Below are positions 52,090 through 60,403 of a stretch of 64,000 nucleotides of DNA, piece after piece. A model generated the notes under the pieces. The model had not been told where the DNA came from, made no database searches, and worked only from the letters and a program-made list of their open reading frames with translations. Made by a program: the position numbers and the translations under genes. The stretch is taken from assembly GCF_003721515.1 (NCBI RefSeq), contig NZ_RJJD01000008.1, positions 689,666-753,665 on the forward strand, written 5' to 3'. The stretch comes from Rufibacter latericius. GTDB taxonomy: Bacteria; Bacteroidota; Bacteroidia; Cytophagales; Hymenobacteraceae. The number at the start of each line of letters is the position of its first letter. The first letter of the stretch is position 1.

Positions 52090-54297
52090 TTGAACGCCGC
52101 TCCTAAAATCCTGCTCATCACGCCGCCCCTCACGCAGCTGAACACCCCTTACCCTGCCACCGCCTACATCAAAGGCTTTTTGCGTGGCCGCGGGTTTGAC
52201 GTGTCCCAAGCCGATTTTGGGCTGGAGTTGGTGTTGCGCCTGTTTTCCCGCAAAGGACTGAACCAGGTGTTTCAGGCCATTCTGGACGGTACCTATGACT
52301 TGTCAGACAACAGCCAACGGATGCTGCGCCTGCGCAAATCCTACCTGGACACCATTGAGCCGGTCATCCGTTTCCTGCAGGGCCGCGACAGCACCCTGGC
52401 CCATCCTATTGCCTTAGGCTCTTTCCTGCCCGAAGCCAGTCGTTTTCTGCAACTAGCCGATTTGGAAGAAGCCTTCGGAACCATGGGCATCACCGACCGA
52501 GCTCGGCATTTGGCTACTCTTTATCTTGAAGACTTAGCGGATTTAATCAAGGAGACCGTTTGCCCGCACTTCGGTTTCAGCCGCTACGCGGATAAACTGG
52601 CGATGTCTGCCACCTCCTTTGACCCGTTGGAGGAGGAACTGCAAACCGCACCCAACCTGGTAGACCAGATGCTGCTGAGCTTACTTGATGAGCGGATGCA
52701 GGAAGTTCAGCCGGACGTGGTGGGTTTCACCGTACCTTTTCCCGGAAACTTGTACGGAGCCTTATGCTTGGCACAATTTATTAAGCAGAAGTACCCGCAG
52801 GTGAAAACCCTCATGGGCGGTGGTTACCCAAACACTGAACTGAGAAGCCTGCGCGAGTCCCGCATTTTCAACTATATAGACTACATTACTTTGGACGATG
52901 GCGAAGGCCCGTGGCTCAAACTGCTGGAGCATTTCCAGGGCCAACGTTCTATAGAACAACTGCAACGCACCTTCCTATTGCTGAACGGCGAGGTGCAATA
53001 CCTCAACGGCTCCACCGATGCGGATATTCCGCACACCGAAGTAGGCACACCCGATTACAGTGACCTGAAACTGCACGAGTACCTGAGCGTAGTGGAAGTA
53101 CTCAACCCCATGCACCGCCTCTGGAGCGACGGACGCTGGAATAAACTCACCGTGGCGCACGGCTGCTACTGGAAACGCTGCTCTTTCTGCGACATCACCT
53201 TAGATTACATCTCCCGCTACGAGACCGCGCCGGCTACTTTGCTGGTAGACCGCATCGAACAGATTATCGCCCAGACGGGTCAGACCGGTTTCCACTTTGT
53301 GGACGAAGCCGCGCCGCCACTGGCTTTGCGTGATTTAGCCATTGAATTGCTGCGCCGAGGCGTGAAAATTACCTGGTGGGGCAACATCCGCTTCGAGAAA
53401 ACTTTTTCAGCTGACCTTTGCCGCTTGCTGGCGGCCAGTGGTTGTATTGCCGTGTCGGGTGGATTGGAAGTAGCTTCTGACCGCCTCCTAGCCAAGATGG
53501 AGAAAGGCGTCAGCATTGCCCAAGTAGCCCGCGTGACCCGTGATTTCACTGCCGCGGGCATTATGGTACACGCCTATTTGATGTATGGCTTCCCCACGCA
53601 GACTGCGCAAGAAACGATTGACTCCCTAGAAGTGGTCCGGCAGTTGTTCCAGCAGAACGTGATTCAATCAGGGTACTGGCACCGGTTTTCCATGACCGCG
53701 CACAGTCCGGTGGGTAAGAACCCTGAGAAATACGGTGTGGTGAAAGTAGGTCCGGAACCAGGTTTGTTTGCGGATAATGACTTGTGGCACGAAGACCCGC
53801 AAGGTGCCGACCATGAGCTTTTCGGAGCTGGTTTGGCGAAAGCGCTGTATAACTACATGCACGGCATCGGGCTGGAGGAGCCGCTTTCTTTCTGGTTCGA
53901 TTTCAAGGTTCCACGTGCCTCTCATCCTAAGAACATGATTGCCCAAGCGATAGAGGCCATCGGTAAACCTGATTCAGAGAAGCAGAACCTGCGCGTGTTG
54001 TGGCTGGGTAATGCCCCGGAAATTGAGATTGTTTCTAAAACAAAGAAGGGCCGGACCTTCCAAAACGCGGTACTCACCTTCACGGAGAAAACGGAGGAGT
54101 ACGAAATCAGAACCTCGCCGGAAGTTGGACAATGGCTACACACTTGGTTTACCCGCCTGTCCGAAGACCTCGGCACGAAGTTTCTGTTAAAGGATATGGC
54201 CGCTGATTACCCCGAGGGCCAGATGTTCACCTTCCAGGAGTTCCTGATTACAGACACTTGGCTGGACCTAAGAGAAAGAGGATTGTTGGTGGTGTAA
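52090..54297 (+). CDS. B12-binding domain radical SAM protein
   Basis: A 735-residue enzyme. The N-terminal cobalamin-binding fold (KILLITPPLTQLNTPYPATA, VVGFTVPFPGNLYG, KTLMGGGYPNTELRSL) precedes a radical SAM domain with the 4Fe-4S cluster cysteines C359, C364 and C367 in HGCYWKRCSFCDI. This is CX4CX2C, not the usual CX3CX2C. The C-terminal part has no recognised domain. Such enzymes often methylate unactivated carbons; the substrate is unknown. Translation seems to start at TTG 52090, since an in-frame stop lies at 52075-52077 and a -7 element just upstream. Cobalamin dependence links it functionally to the uptake locus at 29.3-33.8 kb. Confidence 0.88.
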   Translation: MNAAPKILLITPPLTQLNTPYPATAYIKGFLRGRGFDVSQADFGLELVLRLFSRKGLNQVFQAILDGTYDLSDNSQRMLRLRKSYLDTIEPVIRFLQGRDSTLAHPIALGSFLPEASRFLQLADLEEAFGTMGITDRARHLATLYLEDLADLIKETVCPHFGFSRYADKLAMSATSFDPLEEELQTAPNLVDQMLLSLLDERMQEVQPDVVGFTVPFPGNLYGALCLAQFIKQKYPQVKTLMGGGYPNTELRSLRESRIFNYIDYITLDDGEGPWLKLLEHFQGQRSIEQLQRTFLLLNGEVQYLNGSTDADIPHTEVGTPDYSDLKLHEYLSVVEVLNPMHRLWSDGRWNKLTVAHGCYWKRCSFCDITLDYISRYETAPATLLVDRIEQIIAQTGQTGFHFVDEAAPPLALRDLAIELLRRGVKITWWGNIRFEKTFSADLCRLLAASGCIAVSGGLEVASDRLLAKMEKGVSIAQVARVTRDFTAAGIMVHAYLMYGFPTQTAQETIDSLEVVRQLFQQNVIQSGYWHRFSMTAHSPVGKNPEKYGVVKVGPEPGLFADNDLWHEDPQGADHELFGAGLAKALYNYMHGIGLEEPLSFWFDFKVPRASHPKNMIAQAIEAIGKPDSEKQNLRVLWLGNAPEIEIVSKTKKGRTFQNAVLTFTEKTEEYEIRTSPEVGQWLHTWFTRLSEDLGTKFLLKDMAADYPEGQMFTFQEFLITDTWLDLRERGLLVV

Positions 54298-54301
54298 GGT
54301 T

Positions 54302-54336
54302 GTTTCAGGCTCGATTTTGTAAAAGCAGGCCTAAAC
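54302..54336. repeat. PIR repeat copy 21, overlapping a stop codon
   Basis: Left arm GTTTCAGGCTCGATTTT, centre GTAAAA, right arm GCAGGCCTAAAC. The CTA at 54331-54333 is the stop codon (TAG) of the GNAT gene, so the repeat supplies the gene's end. Confidence 0.65.
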
Positions 54337-54864
54337 CTCCCGCTGCATGTACAAATCACGCTGCACGTCTTCGCCCAGGACAAAGGTCAGCTCGCCTGCC
54401 TCGGCAAAGCCATACTTCTGGTAAAACCGGATGGCGCGGTCGTTGCTTTCCCACACGGTAAGCCACACCACATCATGGCCGTTTTGCGCGGCGCGTTCTA
54501 AGCTCATTTTCATCAAAGCATCTCCTAAACCGCAGCCGGTCCAGGCTTGCAGTAAATACAAGCGGCTAATTTGCAGAGGTCTTTTGCCTGTTATTTCGGT
54601 GGGGGCTGGGGCGGTGCTCCATTTAATATAAGCGATGGCCTCCCCTTCTGCTTCAGCAATGAGGAAGGTGGAATTAGGGTCGGCTAGTTCTGCGGCTTGC
54701 AGTTCCGGGGCGTACATGGTGGGGTGAAACGCTTCCATGTCCTCGGGTTTATTGTAGGCCGAAAACGTTTCGTCAAAGGTGCGCCAGCCCAAATCAGCGA
54801 GCAAATGAGCATCGGCGGAAGTACCTGTGCGGAAAGTAATGGAAGCAGGAAGTTGAGCGGACAT
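54331..54864 (-). CDS. GNAT family N-acetyltransferase
   Basis: A 177-residue acetyltransferase. It has the N-terminal ITFRTGTSADAHLLADLGWR, a beta4 strand with ISRLYLLQAWTGCGLGDALM (acetyl-CoA pyrophosphate loop, here GCGLG instead of Q/RxxGxG/A), and the C-terminal NDRAIRFYQKYGFAEAGELT. The acceptor substrate cannot be predicted. Its stop codon lies in a PIR repeat. A TATCTTTG -7 element at 54882-54889 implies an 11-nt leader. Confidence 0.9.
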   Translation of the reverse strand: MSAQLPASITFRTGTSADAHLLADLGWRTFDETFSAYNKPEDMEAFHPTMYAPELQAAELADPNSTFLIAEAEGEAIAYIKWSTAPAPTEITGKRPLQISRLYLLQAWTGCGLGDALMKMSLERAAQNGHDVVWLTVWESNDRAIRFYQKYGFAEAGELTFVLGEDVQRDLYMQREV

Positions 54865-54881
54865 GAAAGGTAATTTTTTGG

Positions 54882-54889
54882 CAAAGATA
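54882..54889 (-). promoter_or_regulatory. -7 element of the GNAT gene
   Basis: Minus-strand TATCTTTG matches the consensus, 18 bp before the ATG. No TTG at -33. Confidence 0.5.
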
Positions 54890-54943
54890 CGGAAGTAGAG
54901 CTTGTGAAGCTTCTAGCCCAGGAAGACCAGGGGTAAGCTGCTT

Positions 54944-54979
54944 GTTTTAAGGCTCCTTCTTAGAAATCGGCCCTGAAAC
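54944..54979. repeat. PIR repeat copy 22
   Basis: Left arm GTTTTAAGGCTCCTTCT, centre TAGAAA, right arm TCGGCCCTGAAAC, upstream of the aldehyde oxidase operon. Confidence 0.6.
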
Positions 54980-55099
54980 ATTTATCCGTAGAAACTCACT
55001 TTAAGGGACAAAACCACCGGATTTACGCCTATTTAGATACTTTCTAATTGGGTATGTGCGTATACTAGTAGTTGAATTCGTAATCCAACCTAGATTTAT

Positions 55100-55756
55100 A
55101 TGCCCCAAGAGAATTTCCCCGACCAACATCTTCCGGAGGGCGAGGGTGGTCAATCCCAACATTCAGACGCGCGGCGTACTTTCCTGAAGCAATCTTCCCT
55201 GTTAACGGCGTTGGCGCTGGCTCCCTCGGCGGCGGTGAAGGCTGCTGAACTCAAATTTGAGGAGAAGGTGGCGGCGGTGTTCGAGCAGGTGAAAATAACC
55301 CTGGACATCAACGGCAAAAAGCAGAAGCTCTCGGTGGAGCCTCGTACCACGCTGCTGGATTTGCTGCGCGAACAACTCCACCTCACCGGCACCAAAAAAG
55401 GCTGCGACTACGGGCAGTGCGGCGCCTGTACGGTGCACGTAGATGGACAACGCGTTTTGTCTTGCCTTACTTTGGCACCTATGGTGGATGGCAAGGAAAT
55501 CACCACTATTGAAGGCCTGGCCAACGGTGATAAACTGCACCCCATGCAGGAAGCGTTCATCAAGCACGACGGGTTCCAGTGCGGCTATTGTACGCCGGGC
55601 CAGATCATGAGTGCGGTGGCCTGCGTGAGAGAAGGCCACGCCGATTCTGACGATGAAATCCGGGAGTACATGAGCGGGAATATCTGCCGATGCGGTGCTT
55701 ACCCCAACATTGTGAACGCCATTAAAGAAGTTAAAAACGGAGGGCAGAAGGTATGA
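55100..55756 (+). CDS. Aldehyde oxidoreductase iron-sulfur subunit (PaoA/YagT-like), Tat-exported
   Basis: A 218-residue 2[2Fe-2S] subunit of a molybdenum hydroxylase. The plant-type cluster uses Cys102, 107, 110 and 122 (GCDYGQCGAC then SC). The second cluster uses Cys161, 164, 196 and 198 (QCGYCTPGQ and ICRCGAYPN). The N-terminus has a twin-arginine signal (ARRTFLKQSS, Arg25-Arg26) followed by a hydrophobic Ala/Leu stretch, so the complex should be exported folded to the periplasm. Its stop overlaps the next start by 4 bp (ATGA). Confidence 0.92.
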   Translation: MPQENFPDQHLPEGEGGQSQHSDARRTFLKQSSLLTALALAPSAAVKAAELKFEEKVAAVFEQVKITLDINGKKQKLSVEPRTTLLDLLREQLHLTGTKKGCDYGQCGACTVHVDGQRVLSCLTLAPMVDGKEITTIEGLANGDKLHPMQEAFIKHDGFQCGYCTPGQIMSAVACVREGHADSDDEIREYMSGNICRCGAYPNIVNAIKEVKNGGQKV

Positions 55757-56736
55757 TAGGTTTTCAATACGTGAAGCCCAGCAAACCCAAGGCAGCCATT
55801 GACACGGTAGCCAAGGACCAAACGGCCATGTTCATCGCCGGAGGCACCAACCTGGTAGACCTCATGAAACGCGGCGTCATGAACCCTGAGAAATTGGTAG
55901 ACATCAACAAACTGCCGCTTCGGAAAATAGAGCGGGAAAACGGAAACGTACGCATTGGGGCTTTGGCTTTGAATGGTGCCGTGGCCGAGGACAAACTGGT
56001 GCTGGAGAAACATCCTTTGTTGTCGCAGGCGTTAAACGCGGGTGCCTCGGCGCAACTCCGGAACATGGCCACGGTGGGAGGCAACATGATGCAACGCGTG
56101 CGCTGCCCGTATTTCTATGACACGGCTATGCCCTGCAACAAACGCGAACCGGGCACCGGCTGTGGAGCGCTGGAAGGCTATAACCGCATGCACGCTATTT
56201 TCGGGCACAGCGACAAATGCATTGCCGTAAACCCAAGCGACATGAACGTGGCCTTGGTGGCGTTAGATGCAACGGTGCTGGTTTCTGGCCCTAAAGGAGA
56301 TAGAAAAATTCCGTTCGCGGAGTTTCACCGTTTGCCTGGCGACACACCCCAAATCCACACCAACCTGCAACAAGGCGAGTTGATTATGGCCGTAGATGTT
56401 CCGGAGAACCCCTACACCAAAAACGTCAACTACCTCAAAGTACGCGACCGGACCTCCTATGCCTTTGCCTTGGTTTCGGTGGCAGCGGCGTTAGATCTGG
56501 ACGGTAGTAACATCAAATCGGCGAGATTGGCGATGGGCGGTGTGGCGCACAAGCCGTGGCGTTTAACGGAGGCGGAGCAGTTCCTGGCCGGGAAACCCGC
56601 GAACGAAGCCACCTTCCGGCAAACCGCCGAGATTGCCATGCGCGGCGCGAAAGCATTTGAGCACAATAAATTCAAACTCACTTTAGGCCCCAACACCATT
56701 GTACAGGCCCTGAAAAACGCATCGGGCGTTGCTTAA
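55753..56736 (+). CDS. Aldehyde oxidoreductase FAD subunit (PaoB/YagS-like)
   Basis: A 327-residue FAD-binding subunit (FIAGGTNLVDLMKRGVMNP, then QLRNMATVGGNMMQRVRCPY). It has an insert with four cysteines (C118, C128, C137, C156), the arrangement that binds an extra 4Fe-4S cluster in E. coli PaoB. It lacks its own signal and is presumably carried by the Tat signal of the preceding subunit. It overlaps the iron-sulfur gene by 4 bp and is followed 12 bp later by the molybdopterin subunit. Confidence 0.93.
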   Translation: MIGFQYVKPSKPKAAIDTVAKDQTAMFIAGGTNLVDLMKRGVMNPEKLVDINKLPLRKIERENGNVRIGALALNGAVAEDKLVLEKHPLLSQALNAGASAQLRNMATVGGNMMQRVRCPYFYDTAMPCNKREPGTGCGALEGYNRMHAIFGHSDKCIAVNPSDMNVALVALDATVLVSGPKGDRKIPFAEFHRLPGDTPQIHTNLQQGELIMAVDVPENPYTKNVNYLKVRDRTSYAFALVSVAAALDLDGSNIKSARLAMGGVAHKPWRLTEAEQFLAGKPANEATFRQTAEIAMRGAKAFEHNKFKLTLGPNTIVQALKNASGVA

Positions 56737-56748
56737 CCCTTCTTCCTT

Positions 56749-59004
56749 ATGAAAGATTATTTCTTCCAAGATACCGTCGGTAAGCCGATGGACCGGGTAG
56801 ATGGCCGCCTGAAAGTGACGGGTGCCGCCAAATACTCCGCTGAATATGATTTGCCCAATATGGCGCACGCCGTGTTGGTGGGCAGCACCATTGCCAAAGG
56901 CAGCATCAAAAGCATAGACACCAAAAGGGCTGAGAATGCCCCCGGTGTTTTAGCTGTCTTGCATTACCAAAATTCGCCTAAAGTGCCCGGATATGCCCAG
57001 GAGGCGCACCCCACTGAGCCCAAACCGACGGGCAAGCCCCTCCAGGTCTTCATTGACAACCAAATCTACTTCAACGACCAGCCCATTGCGGTGGTAGTAG
57101 CAGACACCCTGGAACGGGCCATGTACGCGGCTAAACTGGTAAAGGCGCAGTACAACGAAGACAAACACGCCACCGATTTCAACCAAAACGTACCTAAAGC
57201 ATTCCTGCCAACATCGGCCCAACGGAATCCCAAACACGGGCTCAATGATTATGTTCGTGGGAAAGCAGACGCCTATAAAACCGAGCCGCTGAAAATTGAA
57301 AGCGAGTACGTCATTCCTACGGAGTTCCACAACCCCATGGAGTTGCAGTCCATCATCGCGCACTGGGAGGCTGACAACAAACTCACGGTTTATGATAAAA
57401 CCCAAGCGGTGATTGGAACCCAGAACGCTTTCGCCAAAGACTGGAACATTCCGGTGGAGAACGTGAAGGTGATTGCCACGTTTGTGGGCGGAGCTTTTGG
57501 GAACGGATTGCACACGTGGCCGCACGAGACAGCTGCTATCATTGCCGCCAAGAAAGTAAATCGCCCGGTGAAACTGATGCTCACCCGCGAGCAGATGTTT
57601 ACCATGGTGGGCTATCGGCCGCACGCCTGGCAGAAAGTAGGCATGAGCGCCACCAAAGACGGAAAAATCACCGCCATCACGCACGAGGCCATTGGGCAGA
57701 CCTCTTCCTATGAGGAGTTCACCGAGTCTACCTTGCAGCAGACGCGTATGATGTACACCAGCCCCAACGTGACCACCCGGTACCGCATTCTGCCGCTGGA
57801 TGTGAGTACGCCTATCTGGATGCGCGGTCCGGGCGAGGCCACCGGTGCCTTCGCGCTGGAGAGTGCGTTGGACGAAATGGCCTACGTGCTGGGCATCGAC
57901 CCGCTGGAGTTCCGCTTGATCAACCACACCGATAAAGACCCGGAGAAAAACCTGCCCTGGTCTACCAAATACCTGAAAGAGGCCATGCAGATGGGCGCTG
58001 AGAAGATTGGCTGGAGCAAGCGCCAACTGAAACCCGGACAGGTGAAAAACGGCGAATGGCTGGTAGGCTACGGCATGGGCGTAGGAACCTTCGGGGCGAA
58101 CCGCGGTCGGGCCAAAGTGAAAGCTACCCTGCACAAAGATGGAACCCTGGTGATGCAAAGCGCCACCACGGATATTGGTCCCGGAACCGGAACGGCCATG
58201 GTGCAGATTGCGGCGCAAAACCTGGGCCTGCCTCCGGAGAAAATCGTGTTTGAATTAGGAAGCTCCTTGTATCCTCCTTCCCCCAGCCAGGGTGGTTCAG
58301 CTACAGTGGCTACGGTTGGTTCGGCGGTGCATGCCGTGTGCCAGGTACTCAAAAAGCGTTTAACCAGCATAGTCGCCGGCAACGCTGATACCAGCTTTAA
58401 AGGCGTAACCGTGGAGAACCTGACGTTCAAAGACGGGTTTGTTTCTTTAACGGCCTCCCCTTCGGCCCGGCTTTCCTTTGCTGATATCCTGAAGCAACAG
58501 AACTTACCAGAGATTGAAGTGACGGAGGAATCTTCTCCTGACGGCGCTCTCCGGCAGAAATACTCCATGTACTCGTTTTCGGTGCATTTTGCCGAAGTTC
58601 AGGTGCATCCGTTAACCGGCCAGATTAAGGTCACCAACGTAGTGTCCTGCGCTGATGCCGGAACCATCGTCAATGCCAAGACCGCCGGAAACCAGATGAT
58701 TGGTGGTGCGGTAGGCGGTATAGGTATGGCCTTGACCGAGGGTGCCGTGATGGACCATCGGTTCGGGCGGTACGTGACCAAAGACTTAGCCGAATACCAC
58801 GTGCCTGTTCACGCCGATGCGCCTAACATCTCGTCTCTGTTCGTGAACAAGCCTGACCTCATCAATAACCCTAACGGCACCAAAGGCATCGGGGAAATCG
58901 CGATCATCGGCGTAGCCCCGGCCATTGCCAACGCCATCTTCAACGCCACCGGCAAACGGATACGGGAACTGCCTATCACACCAGATAAACTGATGATGTC
59001 CTAA
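56749..59004 (+). CDS. Aldehyde oxidoreductase molybdopterin subunit (PaoC/YagR-like)
   Basis: A 751-residue catalytic subunit of the xanthine oxidase family. Segments include VGKPMDRVDGRLKVTGAAKY, FVGGAFGNGLHTWPHE, RGPGEATGAFALESALDEMA, and near the C-terminus GTKGIGEIAIIGVAPAIANA, whose Glu716 corresponds to the catalytic glutamate of the family. It is expected to bind the cytosine dinucleotide form of the cofactor and oxidise aldehydes to acids. No cofactor-maturation gene (paoD/xdhC type) is present downstream in this window. Confidence 0.94.
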   Translation: MKDYFFQDTVGKPMDRVDGRLKVTGAAKYSAEYDLPNMAHAVLVGSTIAKGSIKSIDTKRAENAPGVLAVLHYQNSPKVPGYAQEAHPTEPKPTGKPLQVFIDNQIYFNDQPIAVVVADTLERAMYAAKLVKAQYNEDKHATDFNQNVPKAFLPTSAQRNPKHGLNDYVRGKADAYKTEPLKIESEYVIPTEFHNPMELQSIIAHWEADNKLTVYDKTQAVIGTQNAFAKDWNIPVENVKVIATFVGGAFGNGLHTWPHETAAIIAAKKVNRPVKLMLTREQMFTMVGYRPHAWQKVGMSATKDGKITAITHEAIGQTSSYEEFTESTLQQTRMMYTSPNVTTRYRILPLDVSTPIWMRGPGEATGAFALESALDEMAYVLGIDPLEFRLINHTDKDPEKNLPWSTKYLKEAMQMGAEKIGWSKRQLKPGQVKNGEWLVGYGMGVGTFGANRGRAKVKATLHKDGTLVMQSATTDIGPGTGTAMVQIAAQNLGLPPEKIVFELGSSLYPPSPSQGGSATVATVGSAVHAVCQVLKKRLTSIVAGNADTSFKGVTVENLTFKDGFVSLTASPSARLSFADILKQQNLPEIEVTEESSPDGALRQKYSMYSFSVHFAEVQVHPLTGQIKVTNVVSCADAGTIVNAKTAGNQMIGGAVGGIGMALTEGAVMDHRFGRYVTKDLAEYHVPVHADAPNISSLFVNKPDLINNPNGTKGIGEIAIIGVAPAIANAIFNATGKRIRELPITPDKLMMS

Positions 59005-59017
59005 AAGGATTATTTAG

Positions 59018-59060
59018 AAACAGAAAAGCCGCTCTACTATGCAGAGCGGCTTTTCTGTTT
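59018..59060. terminator. Terminator of the aldehyde oxidase operon
   Basis: AAACAGAAAAGCCGCTCT (59018-59035) pairs perfectly over 18 bp with 59043-59060. It is usable from both sides between convergent genes, and its right end is the left edge of PIR copy 23. Confidence 0.88.
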
Positions 59061-59092
59061 TAGGCCGATTTTAAAGAAATTAAGCCTGAAAT
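59057..59092. repeat. PIR repeat copy 23
   Basis: Left arm GTTTTAGGCCGATTTT, centre AAAGAAA, right arm TTAAGCCTGAAAT. Confidence 0.6.
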
Positions 59093-59108
59093 GTTGGTAA
59101 AGTTTAAC

Positions 59109-60101
59109 CTAGTAGCGGTACCCCGGAAAGTACTTGATGTCAAGCTCCATGTAATCCTCATCGTTGCCGTTGCCGGCGGCGGTGTCATAATCGTCTACGA
59201 TCTTCTTTACTTCTACAAGGCCGTAGATAACTGGAGAATGGTTAGGACTGTATTTGAAGGCAAAAACGTCTCCTTCCTGCACGTTCTCTACCACTCCGGA
59301 AGCAGGCCCATACTGTCTCATGCCGGCAGCAATCTGGTTGGGTTGGTTCCAGTTTTTGGCGCCAGCGGGGACTTTCACGAAAACAGCCTGCCGCTCTCCG
59401 TACCAACTGCCGGAAGCGAAACCGTGCTCAAAACGGTTATCAAACCAACCTCGGGGCGGCATCCTGTTACTTATCAAGGCAAGAGAGGAAGGGTATGGTT
59501 CACTTATTAGTCCTTGCTGAGGGACACCAGGAACTTCTGTATCATGCACCACAACCAGTGAGTTCTTTGAGTTACCCCAATGGTTATACAGTTTCATATC
59601 TTGGTAGACATACGGCTCGGCAATGGTCAACTTTATCTCAGGGACTTTACCAGTAACCGGATCTTTGTAGATGGTACCGTTGTTATCTTCGGCTTCCACC
59701 GTGAGTGTGATGGTCTCGCCGGGTTTGGCTTGCACTATATAACTGTTGACCAGGTATTCCAACGTGTATTCGTTTATCCATACTCCATTCTGTTGAGTCA
59801 GCTGTCCACTACCTACCATTAGGTGCCAATTGCGGCCGCGCAGATTATCATAGACTTTGAGGTCCTTTATGCCTTGGTTTGTCTCAAACCGAAAGTTGTA
59901 CCGGATAGTGTCTCCGGTGTACACGCGCATTTCCGTAGCTGGATAATCTTTGGGCAGATACCCGTCATTGGTAAACTTGGAATAGACTACCGTTGAGGTA
60001 AGCTGTGCATAAGGGGTTGGAGCAGGTGCATCCTCTTCTGAGCAGGAAGACATAAGATAAGGAGCAGCCAAAAGCCAGAGCAGGTGGAAAAGTTTTTTCA
60101 T
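59109..60101 (-). CDS. Lipoprotein of unknown function (330 aa)
   Basis: Signal peptide KKLFHLLWLLAAPYLMSSC with Cys20, followed by SEEDAPAPTP, an acidic surface-export-type stretch. The mature protein has an early beta-sandwich-like part (DTIRYNFRFETNQGIKDLKV, GETITLTVEAEDNNGTIY) of the kind seen in DUF4625-like domains and a C-terminal part rich in Trp, Asn and Gly (GNSKNSLVVVHDTEVPG, ENVQEGDVFAFKYSPNHS). Family assignment is uncertain. The ATG at 60101 starts the signal peptide; the frame upstream to 60173 is rejected. Monocistronic. Confidence 0.75.
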   Translation of the reverse strand: MKKLFHLLWLLAAPYLMSSCSEEDAPAPTPYAQLTSTVVYSKFTNDGYLPKDYPATEMRVYTGDTIRYNFRFETNQGIKDLKVYDNLRGRNWHLMVGSGQLTQQNGVWINEYTLEYLVNSYIVQAKPGETITLTVEAEDNNGTIYKDPVTGKVPEIKLTIAEPYVYQDMKLYNHWGNSKNSLVVVHDTEVPGVPQQGLISEPYPSSLALISNRMPPRGWFDNRFEHGFASGSWYGERQAVFVKVPAGAKNWNQPNQIAAGMRQYGPASGVVENVQEGDVFAFKYSPNHSPVIYGLVEVKKIVDDYDTAAGNGNDEDYMELDIKYFPGYRY

Positions 60102-60403
60102 GGGTAACATAAGGGTTAGATGGAGCGATACCTGTCTCATTATTTCCAACTGCACCTGATATGTCCCAACCACTTCTTTTTTCTAAAGACAGGTATTTCC
60201 TCAAAGCAAAGACCATTCCAAGCGTTATTACCCCTAGTTTCTGCGGAAATTTCACTCCCACTTTCCGGTATCGGGTTCTGTAAATTCCTGATGCACAACC
60301 AAGTGACTCCTGAAAATTTTAAAGAAAAATAGCCTCTCCTGCAACCACTTCCCTACTTCTGGAATCTCTCTTAAAAACCCATACTTTCCTGATTGTCTAC
60401 CTT
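60102..60403. other. 302-bp divergent gap
   Basis: Lies between the divergent lipoprotein and T9SS protein genes and must hold both promoters. I found no clean TTG-N19/20-TAnnTTTG on either strand, no repeat and no hairpin. Confidence 0.5.

Noticed and set aside
56950-58218. Open frame of 422 codons on the minus strand
   Set aside because: Antisense to the molybdopterin subunit gene, which is complete and conserved. No recognisable domain.
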